This document shows, in pieces, positions 25,818-35,402 of a DNA stretch of 64,000 nucleotides. The stretch spans positions 1,116,001 to 1,180,000 of the forward strand of contig NZ_CP054493.1 in assembly GCF_015265475.1 (NCBI RefSeq). The letters run 5' to 3'. Origin of the DNA: Candidatus Sulfurimonas marisnigri. GTDB lineage: Bacteria > Campylobacterota > Campylobacteria > Campylobacterales > Sulfurimonadaceae. Numbering within the stretch: the stretch's first letter is position 1; the number at the start of each line of letters is the position of its first letter. Both the position numbers and the translations under genes were made by a program. The notes under the pieces were generated by a model. It made no database searches. It saw only the letters and a program-made list of their open reading frames with translations, and had not been told where the DNA came from.

Positions 25818-26579
25818 ATGAAATTATCAGATGTATTAAAGGGTGGCTTAGTAGCTGCTGCTTTAAGTACGACACTCTTAGCCGGAGTGCATGGAACTCA
25901 TTGGGGTTATACAGGTCATGAAGGCCCTGAAAATTGGGGTAATTTAGATCCAAAGAATTTTATGTGTAAAGATGGTAGAAATCAGTCTCCTATCAACATT
26001 GAAGAGAGATCAATTGTAACAACAACTAAAGGGTTGGATAAAATAAAATTCAACTATGCTACAGAGGCTGAAAATGTTGTAAATAATGGACATACAATTC
26101 AGGTAAATGTTAAATCTGGAAGTTCTATAAATGTTGATGGAATAGAGTTTAACTTAAAACAGTTTCACTTTCATACTCCAAGTGAGAATCAAATAGAAAG
26201 TAAACATTTTCCTTTAGAGGCTCACTTTGTGCATGTTAGTGAAGATGGACAACTCGCTGTTGTTGCTTTAATGTTTGAAGATGGTAAAGAGAATAAAAAA
26301 ATTAAAAAGATTTGGGATCATATGTCAGAGCATGCTGGAGAGACTAAAGGTTGCGGAACTCATGCAGTGGCACCAAAAGATTTTTTACCATCAAAGAAAG
26401 ATTATTATAGATTTGACGGTTCACTTACTACTCCGCCATGTAGTGAAGGTGTAAGATGGTTTGTTTTTCAAAATTATACATACGTAAATAAAGAGCAAGT
26501 TAAAAAGTTTGCAGAAATTATGGGTGGCAAAGACAACAGACCAATTCAGCCTATCAATGCTAGAAAAGTTCTAAAATAA
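25818..26579 (+). CDS. Periplasmic alpha-type carbonic anhydrase
   Basis: Zinc enzyme interconverting CO2 and bicarbonate, 253 aa. A Sec signal peptide covers about residues 1-25 (GGLVAAALSTTLLAGVHG). The mature part shows THWGYTGHEGPENW, NQSPINI, the zinc ligands in FHFHTPSEN and EAHFVH, and SLTTPPCSEGVRWFVF. Two cysteines (FMCKDGR and TTPPCSEG) can form the family disulfide, fitting a periplasmic location. Upstream a -10 TATAAT (25779-25784) and an AAGGA site are visible. In an autotroph it would help supply inorganic carbon. Confidence 0.96.
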   Translation: MKLSDVLKGGLVAAALSTTLLAGVHGTHWGYTGHEGPENWGNLDPKNFMCKDGRNQSPINIEERSIVTTTKGLDKIKFNYATEAENVVNNGHTIQVNVKSGSSINVDGIEFNLKQFHFHTPSENQIESKHFPLEAHFVHVSEDGQLAVVALMFEDGKENKKIKKIWDHMSEHAGETKGCGTHAVAPKDFLPSKKDYYRFDGSLTTPPCSEGVRWFVFQNYTYVNKEQVKKFAEIMGGKDNRPIQPINARKVLK

Positions 26580-26616
26580 TTTAATTCCCTTTTTAGAATT
26601 ATTTGTAAATAAATGT

Positions 26617-26642
26617 AACTCTAAAGTGAAAACTTTAGAGTT
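26617..26642. terminator. Bidirectional hairpin between convergent genes
   Basis: AACTCTAAAGT (26617-26627) pairs perfectly with ACTTTAGAGTT (26632-26642) around a GAAA tetraloop. It lies between the carbonic anhydrase and yggS stops. A clear T-run is missing, so termination strength is uncertain. Confidence 0.5.
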
Positions 26643-26671
26643 GAGATAAAAAGTTTTAATTGTAAATAAAA

Positions 26672-27346
26672 TTATTTATTAAACATAATGGAGCCGAGTC
26701 TAACCATGTTAGAACCACACTCAATTGCCAATTCGAAATCACCGCTCATTCCCATAGAACAAATAGTTGCACCTTCAAGTTCACTGTAGATTTTATATGT
26801 CGTCTCAAAACTTTTTTTAATTACTCCTATGTCATTGCTATGTGCACCAATGCTCATAACACCCTTAAGATTGATATTAGGGCACTCTTTAGCTATTTTT
26901 TCATAGCTCTCTTTTGCAGTTTCTGGCATAAAACCATGCTTACTATCTTCTTTTGCAGAGTTAATTTGTAGTAGGCAATCAAGAGTCATATCTCTAGCTT
27001 TTAGTTTCTTCTGTAGCTCATATGCCAACTCTAAAGAATCAAGTGCATGAAATAGAGTAGGGTCTATGTCTAGCAGATTGTTTATCTTGTTTTTTTGTAG
27101 GTTGCCTACAAAGTGCCACTCAATAGGAAGTTCTTTAAGCTCTTCACTTTTAGCCCTTAAGTCTTGAACTTTGTTTTCCCCATAAGCTCTTTGGCCTATA
27201 CTATAAAGTTCTTCTATCTCTTTAGCTGTTGAATACTTACTAATAGCTACAATTTTTACAATATGATGAGCACTGACTCTAACTCTTGCAAATTCAACTC
27301 TTCTTATTACATCATCAATATATAGCTTATACTCTTCTTTGTTCAT
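26672..27346 (-). CDS. yggS: YggS-family pyridoxal phosphate homeostasis protein
   Basis: PLP-binding single-domain TIM barrel (PLPBP) that buffers pyridoxal phosphate; no catalytic reaction is known. The PLP lysine lies in VKIVAISKYS. Other markers are RAYGENKVQDL, WHFVGNLQKNKI, LLQINSAKEDSKHGF, GVMSIGAH and CSMGMSGDFELAIECGSNM with the phosphate-binding region. 224 aa, a normal length. It starts 2 bases after rseP, the last gene of the pgsA-rseP-yggS run. Confidence 0.93.
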   Translation of the reverse strand: MNKEEYKLYIDDVIRRVEFARVRVSAHHIVKIVAISKYSTAKEIEELYSIGQRAYGENKVQDLRAKSEELKELPIEWHFVGNLQKNKINNLLDIDPTLFHALDSLELAYELQKKLKARDMTLDCLLQINSAKEDSKHGFMPETAKESYEKIAKECPNINLKGVMSIGAHSNDIGVIKKSFETTYKIYSELEGATICSMGMSGDFELAIECGSNMVRLGSIMFNK

Positions 27347-27348
27347 TT

Positions 27349-28401
27349 TTACCCCATTAATCTATTAATATCGTTGTATATTCCAAGTCCCATAAGTGAG
27401 AAAAGTATTGCCCACCCAGCAATAGTAAGTTTGATAACTATCGCTTCACTCGCTTCTCTTCTGAATATAAACTCATAGAGATTAAACATTATATGTCCGC
27501 CGTCAAGTGCTGGAATTGGAAGAAGATTTAAGACACCAAGGTTAACGGAAATAAGTGCAGCAAAAGCTAAAACACTCATCCATCCATATGCCGCTGCATC
27601 TGATGTTATTTTAACTATACTTATAACTCCGCCCAACTCTTTTGCCGGAACTTCTCCAACAATTAGTTTTTTAAGGCCTGTAAATATCATAGTAGAGGCA
27701 AAAACAGTCTGTTCAATCGCATAAGAGATTGTTTCACTTGGAGTAAGTTCAAGTTTGTGTGTTACTCCTGCACTCCCGATTCCTATCATTTTCTTTTGTA
27801 TAATCTCGTTAAACATGTTTGTAGTTTCTGTGACTTTTGGAGTTAGTAACTTATGCTCAATAAAATTATTTCTTAAAATCTCAATATCTAGTGAGCCTGT
27901 CGAAGTTTCAATATGTTTAGCCATATCTGACCAAGTGAAAATCTCTACACTATTAATAGACTTAATAGTGTCATTAGATTTTAGTCCTGCAATAAAAGCA
28001 GGTGAATCTTTTACAACATTTCCTATAACAGGAGATAAAATACTAGGGCCACCAAGCGCGATAATAAAATAAAGCAAAAAGGCTAAAGCAAAATTGGCAA
28101 GTGGACCAGCTAAGAGTATAAAAATCTTTTGGATTGGTGTTTTTACATTATAGCTGTCGTTGTCATAACTTTTTTTACTTGGGTCACTATCATCTTGACC
28201 CTTCATCCTTACATAACCACCAAGTGGTATAAGTGCTATTTTCCACTCAGTGCCCCACTTATGAAAAGAGGCGATTTTTTTTCCAAACCCGATACTGAAA
28301 ACTTCAACATAAACACCCATAGCGCGGGCTGCAAAGTAGTGACCTAATTCATGAAAAAATATAAGTGCAGAGAGGACTAAAAGAGAGATAATAAAACTCA
28401 T
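27349..28401 (-). CDS. rseP: RseP-type site-2 intramembrane zinc protease
   Basis: Inner-membrane metalloprotease that cuts transmembrane anti-sigma factors and leftover signal peptides. The zinc site HELGH sits in the first membrane helix, followed by GFGKKI and LGGYVRMKG. A single PDZ domain occupies about residues 115-200 (E. coli RseP has two). The third ligand region NLLPIPALDGGH lies in a later helix. 350 aa, as in single-PDZ members. It overlaps pgsA by 4 bases and is followed at once by yggS. Confidence 0.92.
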   Translation of the reverse strand: MSFIISLLVLSALIFFHELGHYFAARAMGVYVEVFSIGFGKKIASFHKWGTEWKIALIPLGGYVRMKGQDDSDPSKKSYDNDSYNVKTPIQKIFILLAGPLANFALAFLLYFIIALGGPSILSPVIGNVVKDSPAFIAGLKSNDTIKSINSVEIFTWSDMAKHIETSTGSLDIEILRNNFIEHKLLTPKVTETTNMFNEIIQKKMIGIGSAGVTHKLELTPSETISYAIEQTVFASTMIFTGLKKLIVGEVPAKELGGVISIVKITSDAAAYGWMSVLAFAALISVNLGVLNLLPIPALDGGHIMFNLYEFIFRREASEAIVIKLTIAGWAILFSLMGLGIYNDINRLMG

Positions 28402-28952
28402 TGATTTTTACCTTTTATAATTGCTTGTTTAAACCCATAAAGATATTCAAATCCTGAGTATAGAGTAAGAGCTACCGCAAACCATAAAAGCTCAGTCGCA
28501 AAAGGCCAGTGCATTAGTAAAAAACCAATGGCAATCATCTGTATAACTGTTTTTATTTTTCCAGCCCACGAAGCTTTAACGCTTAATCCTTCACTAACCG
28601 CAACAGTACGAATTCCAGTGATGAAAAGTTCACGAACTATAATTATATAAATTGCCCAGGCAGAAGCCTCACCAATCATCATTAGAGCTAGAAATGCAGC
28701 AAGAGTAAGCATCTTATCAGCAAGAGGATCTAAAATGGCACCAAGCATAGTCATCTGATTCCATTCTCTAGCTATGTAGCCATCAAAAAAATCTGTAATA
28801 CTAGCTAGCACAAACAAAAGAGAAGCCGTATAATAGTTCCATGTAATATCATAACCAGAGCCTGTGAAAAAATCTGGATTTAAGATTATCCAAAACATCA
28901 ATGGTGCAATTAATATGCGAAGTGATGCCAAGGCATTTGGAAGATTAAGCAA
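28398..28952 (-). CDS. pgsA: CDP-diacylglycerol-glycerol-3-phosphate phosphatidyltransferase
   Basis: Membrane enzyme making phosphatidylglycerol phosphate. The CDP-alcohol motif is complete: DFFDGYIAR, then GAILDPLADK with the spacing D-x2-DG-x2-AR-x8-G-x3-D-x3-D. Several hydrophobic helices follow. 184 aa, typical. First gene of a coupled minus-strand operon with rseP (4-base overlap) and yggS; phospholipid synthesis and envelope proteolysis are often paired this way. Confidence 0.93.
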   Translation of the reverse strand: MLNLPNALASLRILIAPLMFWIILNPDFFTGSGYDITWNYYTASLLFVLASITDFFDGYIAREWNQMTMLGAILDPLADKMLTLAAFLALMMIGEASAWAIYIIIVRELFITGIRTVAVSEGLSVKASWAGKIKTVIQMIAIGFLLMHWPFATELLWFAVALTLYSGFEYLYGFKQAIIKGKNQ

Positions 28953-29046
28953 AAATATCCTTAAAAATTTTAATTATGTGATTTTAGCTATTTTTTGCTT
29001 GTTTTTGGTTAACTTAGTAAAAGTTTAAGTATATACTTAAGTGTAC

Positions 29047-30612
29047 TTAAGCCAACAAAGATGGCTCATCTATATAATAACCTTGAGAGAAATCAACACC
29101 TAGTTCTTTAACTCTATCCATGATGACTCGCGAATGAACATACTCTGCTATAGTTTTAATCCCCAGTTTTTTGGCGAACTCAACTATAGTTTCAACAACC
29201 AAAAGAGAGTTTCTATCTGTGTCAATCTCTTTAACAAGAGAGCCGTCTATTTTTATAAAGTCGGCACTCATCTTGGTTAAGTATGAGAAGTTGGAATAAC
29301 CACTTCCAAAGTCATCTATAGCTATTTTAGCGCCATATCTTTTTACTTCACAAATAAAGCGTTCAACTTTCTTAAAGTCATCTATTGCATCTGATTCAAG
29401 TATTTCAAATGTAACTTTATTTGATACTTTTGAATTTTTCAGTTTATCCATAATAAATATAAACATTTCTTTGTCTATAATATCTTCTATTGATAAGTTT
29501 ATTGTAAATTCAAAATCAAGAATTTCAAATGTAGCAAATGATTTGTCAATTATTGTTTTTGTAACTATATGGTAGTTTTTTATCTTCTTTGCTATAGGTA
29601 TAAAGTCTAATGGTGACAATACTTTTCCATTAATGTCTATAAGTCTTGCGAGACATTCATATTTCATGATTTTAGAAGTTTTAGTATCAATAATAGCTTG
29701 ATAATATGGAACAACCCTAAAATTACTAACAGCCTCTCTTACCACATCTGATAACTGAAGTTTTTTTTCATAGTTGTTTTCAAAATCCATTTTATCTTCA
29801 TATATCCAAAAGTGGGCACGAATCTCTTTTGCATGCCTTAGTGCCATTGATACTTTGGAAAATATATTTGTATTATCTCCATTTACGGATGATGCAAGGG
29901 TGATATTAATATATATATTAGTACCTTGATATTTAACAACAATATCTTTCAAACGGTTGTAAAGGTTATTTAGGTGCTCTTTTAAGTCATAAAAAAACAT
30001 GTGTTTGTTTATGACAAGTGCAAACTCATCACCAGATAGTTTATAAATATCATACTCAGGTATGTTTTTTTGAAGATATTTGGCAACATTTTCAATTACA
30101 TAATCTCCAATTAAATAACCATAAAAATTATTGATTGTTTGAAAATTATCTATGTTGAATATAATTAATGTAAAATTTTCATTTTGCTCTAAATCACCTC
30201 TTAATTGATATACATTTGGAAGGTTTGTTAAGTGATCAGTGAAATATCTGCTAAGAAGCTTGTCTCTGTATTTTATTATTTCACTACTTTTATTTGTGTT
30301 GTCTCCATACAGCTTGCTAAATATCTCATCACTGAAATCTTTAGTTTCTGTATCTTCTTGCAAAGTATAAACGTTTAGGCATATTTTAGATTTTTCGTTG
30401 TGCCTCAGAAAAACTATCTTTGCTTGTGGAACTACAGTATTTATTTCATTATTTAAATTTTGAAGCAATTGTGAATTACTTGAAAAAGATACTATATGAA
30501 TAATAATGTTATTTTTTTTTAAATTTTTTAAATTTTCTAAAATATTAAAAACTTCATTTGGAGATGTAATAGTAAAACTTTTACTTTCTATAGTGTTTTT
30601 GTTTAGTTCCAC
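29047..30612 (-). CDS. SGDEF-EAL cyclic-di-GMP protein (paralogue 2)
   Basis: 521 residues with the same plan as the protein at 17402-18973 and, by eye, about two thirds identical: N-terminal domain, KLSGDEF cyclase-like domain, then EAL domain with ECLARL, INLS, FEILESD, DDFGSGYSNF, FIKIDGS, TIAEYV and QGYY. The I-site region before SGDEF (YLQKNIPEYD) lacks a clear RxxD, so product inhibition may be absent. No membrane segment. The most variable part is the N-terminal domain, so the two copies may answer to different inputs. Confidence 0.92.
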   Translation of the reverse strand: MELNKNTIESKSFTITSPNEVFNILENLKNLKKNNIIIHIVSFSSNSQLLQNLNNEINTVVPQAKIVFLRHNEKSKICLNVYTLQEDTETKDFSDEIFSKLYGDNTNKSSEIIKYRDKLLSRYFTDHLTNLPNVYQLRGDLEQNENFTLIIFNIDNFQTINNFYGYLIGDYVIENVAKYLQKNIPEYDIYKLSGDEFALVINKHMFFYDLKEHLNNLYNRLKDIVVKYQGTNIYINITLASSVNGDNTNIFSKVSMALRHAKEIRAHFWIYEDKMDFENNYEKKLQLSDVVREAVSNFRVVPYYQAIIDTKTSKIMKYECLARLIDINGKVLSPLDFIPIAKKIKNYHIVTKTIIDKSFATFEILDFEFTINLSIEDIIDKEMFIFIMDKLKNSKVSNKVTFEILESDAIDDFKKVERFICEVKRYGAKIAIDDFGSGYSNFSYLTKMSADFIKIDGSLVKEIDTDRNSLLVVETIVEFAKKLGIKTIAEYVHSRVIMDRVKELGVDFSQGYYIDEPSLLA

Positions 30613-30783
30613 ATAGTCTCCAAAATACTTTTTGTTATATAAAAGCTCTTAACTTTCAATATAGATATTAATTATTTTGGGAGCAAACATTGTTCCAATA
30701 AATACACATATGTCACATATGCAACATAATAAAATACTATAAATTAAAGGCAGTGTTTAGATTTGATTTTATTTAAAGGAGTG

Positions 30784-30815
30784 TTTTCAACAGGGCTTTA
30801 AAGCCTTATTGAAAA
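30784..30815 (-). terminator. Long hairpin downstream of superoxide reductase gene
   Basis: Bases 30784-30799 pair with 30800-30815 as a 16-bp stem (one C-A mismatch, one G-U), with core GGCTTTAAAGCC and ends TTTTCAA/TTGAAAA. It lies 17 bases past the stop of the minus-strand superoxide reductase gene and probably ends that message. Confidence 0.55.
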
Positions 30816-30831
30816 GAGGAGAAATTTATAG

Positions 30832-31218
30832 TTATTCAGTTACTTCAACTTCTGTTTCAGTTGATTCCCAAATACCGTGCTTAGTACAGTATGCTTGAGC
30901 AGTAAGTTTAAGTTTTTTACCAGTTGGAATAATGTTAAATGTAACTTGTGCATGAGATTTTATATTTCCAAGAGCACCAGGTGTAAAGTCAGCACGAGCA
31001 AGAAGTGTTTCACCATTAAAAAGTGACATGTTAGCAATATAGTGATCGAAATCATCAGGGTGAGTATATTCATTACCCATTTTTACAGTTATAGAGAACA
31101 TCTCACCAGCTTTAGCCTTACCTTCACAGTGAATGAATGGAGAGTGACGGTCAATTAGGTCTTTTTTAGCTTCACGTTCTACAGTATCAATATCTACATA
31201 CTTATTTATCTTTGGCAT
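30832..31218 (-). CDS. Superoxide reductase (neelaredoxin/class II desulfoferrodoxin)
   Basis: Reduces superoxide to hydrogen peroxide without making oxygen, suited to micro-oxic life. The iron ligands are visible: His25 (RHSPFI), His53 and His59 (YTHPDDFDHYI), Cys111 and His114 (YCTKHGIWES). The N-terminal rubredoxin-like centre of class I desulfoferrodoxins is absent. I start at ATG 31218 (128 aa), which has an AAGGA site; the ATG at 31251 would add 11 atypical residues. No signal peptide, so cytoplasmic. The catalase at 53495 could handle the peroxide made. Confidence 0.9.
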   Translation of the reverse strand: MPKINKYVDIDTVEREAKKDLIDRHSPFIHCEGKAKAGEMFSITVKMGNEYTHPDDFDHYIANMSLFNGETLLARADFTPGALGNIKSHAQVTFNIIPTGKKLKLTAQAYCTKHGIWESTETEVEVTE

Positions 31219-31415
31219 TTTATTTCCTTGTGTTTTAAATTTATATGACATTGTAACTGTAAAAGCTTTTAGATTAACATAAAGAAGAGTATATTTATCT
31301 TGTTTAAGAAAATTTTAATTTTTAACACTATTGTTTTTAATACAACTAGACTTAACAGATAAGTAACAATTCTTGGTTAAAGTTCTCAACTTAAAATTTT
31401 TAGCTTAGGAAAATT

Positions 31416-33509
31416 ATGAAATATAGATATTCACTTATCACACTGTTTACACTATCATCACTTAATGCACAAAATATCAGTTTAGATGCGATTAGCATAA
31501 CAGCAACAAAAATCTCTACAGGAACAAAAGAGGTGTCACAATCAATTGCAGTTGTAGATGAAAAAACTATTGAAGATAAAAACATATTAAATATTCAAGA
31601 GGCTATAGAAAATATACCAGGTGTAAATGCAGAGTCTTCAACAAACTCTCCAAGTCCAAGACTTATAATCAGAGGAGCTGGGCTTAAAGCCAGATATGGT
31701 GTTAGAGAAGTTATGGTTATGAAAGATGGAGTGCCTCTAACTGATCCAGATTCATTTACAAGATTTGATTTTATTGATATACAGGATGTATCTAGTATAG
31801 AGGTTCAAAAAGGACCAGGTTCTATAAATGCTGCTAATGCAACCGGTGGTGTAATTCAGCTTATAACCAAGTCTGTATTTGAAGAAGACAAAAACAGAAT
31901 AAAACTTGGTGTTGGTGATGATGGGCAAAGAAATCTTAATCTAAAAGTTAGAAGTGCTATTAGTGAAAACGATTTTGCTTCAGTTACCTTCAGCAAAAGG
32001 AAGATAGATAATAGTTGGAGAGATAATAATAACTTTGATGCCACTCAACTTAGTCTAAAATATGGTCACTTCTTTGAGGATGACTCTTCGGTAGAGACAG
32101 AACTATCATATACTGAATCAAATATGAAGATACCAACAGCAATGACAGCAGAGGAGTTTGCTGTATTTAAAAATACAGGTGAACAGCATAATACAAGTGC
32201 TCAATTCCAACACAGTTCTAGAGACTCTAAGATATTTGCCCTTAATGTTAAGTATGAAAAAGAGGTTGGAGAAATAACTTACAAACCAAGGTTTTATTTT
32301 AATACATGGGATCACTTTCATCCGGTTACAGGCTTGATAAACGAAAGTGATAACAACAGTGTATACGGAACTGATTTAGAGTTAAATTATAATCATAATT
32401 TATTTGGAAATAAAGCCTCTTTAGTAGCTGGAGTCACCTTAAAAACAGACATAACCAAAGATGCCAAAAAGTATGAGTATGCGGATTATGTAATACTACC
32501 TGCATCTGGATGGCCATTTTCACCATACATAAGTGAGACACTATCAGACAACAAAGGCGATTTGGCACAAACTGAGGATAGTACAACTACACTTTATGGG
32601 GCTTACCTGATGGAGACATTTTCACCTATAAATGGTTTGAGATGTGATATTAGCACAAGAGTTGATAAACTGAGTTTTGATATAAGTGGTAATGAGATTA
32701 CAGCTTATGATTACAGCATTAAGAACTATACCGATGGTATAGGAGAATATTCGATTGATAAGTCATATAAACTTATTTCATCTAGATTTGGGGCAACTTA
32801 TAAACTAACTGAGACAACCAATGTGTATTTGTCTGTGGCAACAGCTAATCAAGCTCCTACTACAAGTGAATTAGGTGAGAATGAATCTTTAGAAAAATCA
32901 ACAAGTTTAAACTATGAAGTTGGTGTTAAAACCAGAGCACAAAACATCTCATTTGATTTTGCAATTTATCAAAATGATGTAGATGATGAGATTATTCAAA
33001 TTTTAGATGCTAATGGTAACTCCGTGTATGATAATGCAGGAAAAACTCAAAAAAGAGGTTTAGAATTTAATGGTGTTTATAAATTATCAAATAACCTAGA
33101 CTTTGGAGGAAGCTATGCTTTTAGTGATTTTAAATTTAAGAAATTCAATGAAAAAGTTGGTGCAGTATTAGTATCTAGAGATACAAACCACTTACCATAT
33201 ATTCCAAAAAACCAATACTCACTATTTGCTGCATTTAATATGGATAATGGGTTTAAATCTAGAATTACCACAAAAAGTTGGGGCAGCTACTATATGGACA
33301 ATGCAAATACAAAAAAATATGAAGGGTTTAAATTTGCTACAGATTTAATGATAGGTTATACATATAAATCGCATAATATACAGTTGAATATTAAAAACAT
33401 AACAAATAAGTACTATGCAATGGAAGCTTTAAAGGACGTATATGGAAATGAATCATATAAAGCCGCAGCTCCAATGAGTGTTATGTTGACTTATAGCTAC
33501 TTATTTTAG
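31416..33509 (+). CDS. TonB-dependent outer-membrane receptor, possibly for copper
   Basis: 697 residues. A signal peptide covers about 1-18 (SLITLFTLSSLNA). A plug domain (about 30-150) shows SISVVDEKT-like and PGVNAESS segments, VMKDGVPLTDPDSFTRF, IEVQKGPGSI and GGVIQLITK. A long beta-barrel of alternating aromatic residues ends in Phe (MLTYSYLF), as outer-membrane barrels do. It lies 8 bases before a NosL-containing iron-sulfur membrane protein. By analogy with NosA/OprC, the TonB copper receptors tied to nitrous oxide reductase, copper is a reasonable but unproven substrate. Confidence 0.88.
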   Translation: MKYRYSLITLFTLSSLNAQNISLDAISITATKISTGTKEVSQSIAVVDEKTIEDKNILNIQEAIENIPGVNAESSTNSPSPRLIIRGAGLKARYGVREVMVMKDGVPLTDPDSFTRFDFIDIQDVSSIEVQKGPGSINAANATGGVIQLITKSVFEEDKNRIKLGVGDDGQRNLNLKVRSAISENDFASVTFSKRKIDNSWRDNNNFDATQLSLKYGHFFEDDSSVETELSYTESNMKIPTAMTAEEFAVFKNTGEQHNTSAQFQHSSRDSKIFALNVKYEKEVGEITYKPRFYFNTWDHFHPVTGLINESDNNSVYGTDLELNYNHNLFGNKASLVAGVTLKTDITKDAKKYEYADYVILPASGWPFSPYISETLSDNKGDLAQTEDSTTTLYGAYLMETFSPINGLRCDISTRVDKLSFDISGNEITAYDYSIKNYTDGIGEYSIDKSYKLISSRFGATYKLTETTNVYLSVATANQAPTTSELGENESLEKSTSLNYEVGVKTRAQNISFDFAIYQNDVDDEIIQILDANGNSVYDNAGKTQKRGLEFNGVYKLSNNLDFGGSYAFSDFKFKKFNEKVGAVLVSRDTNHLPYIPKNQYSLFAAFNMDNGFKSRITTKSWGSYYMDNANTKKYEGFKFATDLMIGYTYKSHNIQLNIKNITNKYYAMEALKDVYGNESYKAAAPMSVMLTYSYLF

Positions 33510-33517
33510 GAATTATT

Positions 33518-35350
33518 ATGATTGAAAAACAAATAAGAGATAAGAATGACATTTTTAACATCCCGGTTTTAAGGTTTTTATTTAAAAATCAATTGTTTAT
33601 AATGGGTCTTAAATTGATATTGTTAGAGCTATTTATATATGCTATGTACTTTGGAATAATTCATCCGGTAAAAGAGGAAAACATATTTACAACTGCAGTT
33701 TTCTGGTCATTGTTTTGGCCACTGTTTATAGTAGTTACACTCTCAACATTTGGTAGAGTTTTTTGCGGTATCTGCCCACATGCATTTATAGGAAAATATA
33801 TAACTGATTTTGGCCTCAAAAAAAAGATGCCTAAAGCACTCTCTAATCCTTTTGTTGGTTTACTATTGCTAGTAGTAGGTTTTTGGGTAGTTTACTATAT
33901 ATACCCAGAGGCTTATAAAACTCCAATTGCATCATCAATATTTTTTATTGTTCTAACCGTAATATCAATAGTGTTTTTTTATATCTACAAAGATATGAGC
34001 TACTGTAAATCAATATGTCCAATAGGAACCTTAATGAGAGGTTTTGGAAAAATTTCTTTTGCAAAACTTGGGACTTATGAAGAATCATGTAAAGACTGCA
34101 GAACATTTGAATGTGTAGATGCATGTTCTTACAACCTAAAACCATTTACGTTTGACAAACGCTCTAGTATGACAGACTGTACTCTTTGTATGGATTGTAG
34201 CAGTGCATGTGAGGCAGTTAGTTTTAAACTTGTGAAGCCATCTGAGCCACTTTTAAAAAAATTTCAGATACAAAAGGCTGAAGTATGGGCTTTTATTCTA
34301 ATCACAGCAGCAATCTCTATAGCAATGAGTTTTCACCATGCACTTGGTCGTGTTGCTATTTCTGATGAATTTATTTGGTCAAAACTTGGTGCTTTTTTAA
34401 AAGAAACAATAGCTATAAGTGGAGTTGACTATGTAGGGATAAGCGCACTGTTCTTTGCAATGCTTATAACTATATCTTTGGTATATGCTGGAATGTACAT
34501 TGCGGCAAAAGTCTTGAAAGAGGATTTTAAGAGAGTGTTTTACACTCTCGGTTACGCCTTTGCACCTCTGTTTATAATAGGCGGACTCTCACATACATTC
34601 GAATTTTTCTTTTTATACCACTATAGCGATATAGCAAATGGGTTTATTCAAGGTTTTTACCTTACTGTTAACAGAGTAGAACCAATCGCTACAAGAGGAG
34701 ATGACTGGCTTAGAATATTTGCTATTTTTAACTACATAGCTGTTATTTGGGCATTTATAATTATGGCAAAGAGAATAAACTTTTTCAGTGCTTCAAAAAT
34801 TGCAAAGATAGTAGCATTTTTAGCTGCATCAAGCTTGATAATATTTTATCTATGGCTCAACGTCTATAAAGTTTATGCATTTAAAACATATGGCGCCAAA
34901 AAGTTTGCTCATCATGCTCCAAAAACTAAAAGGTTTCAATCAGTCTCTTTGATTGATGCTACACTACTTCATTCTGGAGAAAACAAGAGAGATGGGGTTT
35001 TATGTGGTATGGATTTAGTTATATTTTATAAAACAAATCATACCGCAACATTAAATGGTAAGGCTAGACAATACTGCTCTCTTCATTGTCTTGTTGATGA
35101 CTTACATGTTAATAAACTACCTCTTAAGGATATTCAAGTTGTTGATGTGAAAAGTTTGAAATTTCTAGATGTAACAAAAGCTTTTTACGTAGTTGGAAGC
35201 AGACAAAAAGGTACCATGAGTGTAGAGAGCAAGTATGCATTTTCAAATTATGAAGACGCCAGTGAATTTGCAAAACTATACGGCGGCAAAATTTTAAATT
35301 TTGATGGAGCCGTAGAGATAGCAAAAAAAGATTTTAAAAGCACTCTTTAA
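33518..35350 (+). CDS. NapH/NosR-like Fe-S membrane protein fused to NosL domain
   Basis: 610 residues. The N-terminal part has several membrane helices and two CxxxCP motifs facing the cytoplasm (GRVFCGICPHAF and YCKSICPIG) as in NapH/NosR. Then come two 4Fe-4S clusters (CKDCRTFECVDAC and CTLCMDCSSAC) and more helices. The last ~130 residues are a NosL-like domain: CGMDLVIFY with Cys496 and Met498, and QYCSLHCL, ending in a NosL-type FLDVTKAFYVVGS stretch. NosL is a copper chaperone for nitrous oxide reductase; NapH/NosR pass electrons. I infer a single protein combining electron transfer and copper delivery. No nosZ is in the window. The upstream TonB receptor is 8 bases away, so they form an operon. 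Confidence 0.85.
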   Translation: MIEKQIRDKNDIFNIPVLRFLFKNQLFIMGLKLILLELFIYAMYFGIIHPVKEENIFTTAVFWSLFWPLFIVVTLSTFGRVFCGICPHAFIGKYITDFGLKKKMPKALSNPFVGLLLLVVGFWVVYYIYPEAYKTPIASSIFFIVLTVISIVFFYIYKDMSYCKSICPIGTLMRGFGKISFAKLGTYEESCKDCRTFECVDACSYNLKPFTFDKRSSMTDCTLCMDCSSACEAVSFKLVKPSEPLLKKFQIQKAEVWAFILITAAISIAMSFHHALGRVAISDEFIWSKLGAFLKETIAISGVDYVGISALFFAMLITISLVYAGMYIAAKVLKEDFKRVFYTLGYAFAPLFIIGGLSHTFEFFFLYHYSDIANGFIQGFYLTVNRVEPIATRGDDWLRIFAIFNYIAVIWAFIIMAKRINFFSASKIAKIVAFLAASSLIIFYLWLNVYKVYAFKTYGAKKFAHHAPKTKRFQSVSLIDATLLHSGENKRDGVLCGMDLVIFYKTNHTATLNGKARQYCSLHCLVDDLHVNKLPLKDIQVVDVKSLKFLDVTKAFYVVGSRQKGTMSVESKYAFSNYEDASEFAKLYGGKILNFDGAVEIAKKDFKSTL

Positions 35351-35402
35351 CCAATAAACAGATAAAATCGCGGCAATAATATAAAAATAAAGAGTATATG
35401 AG

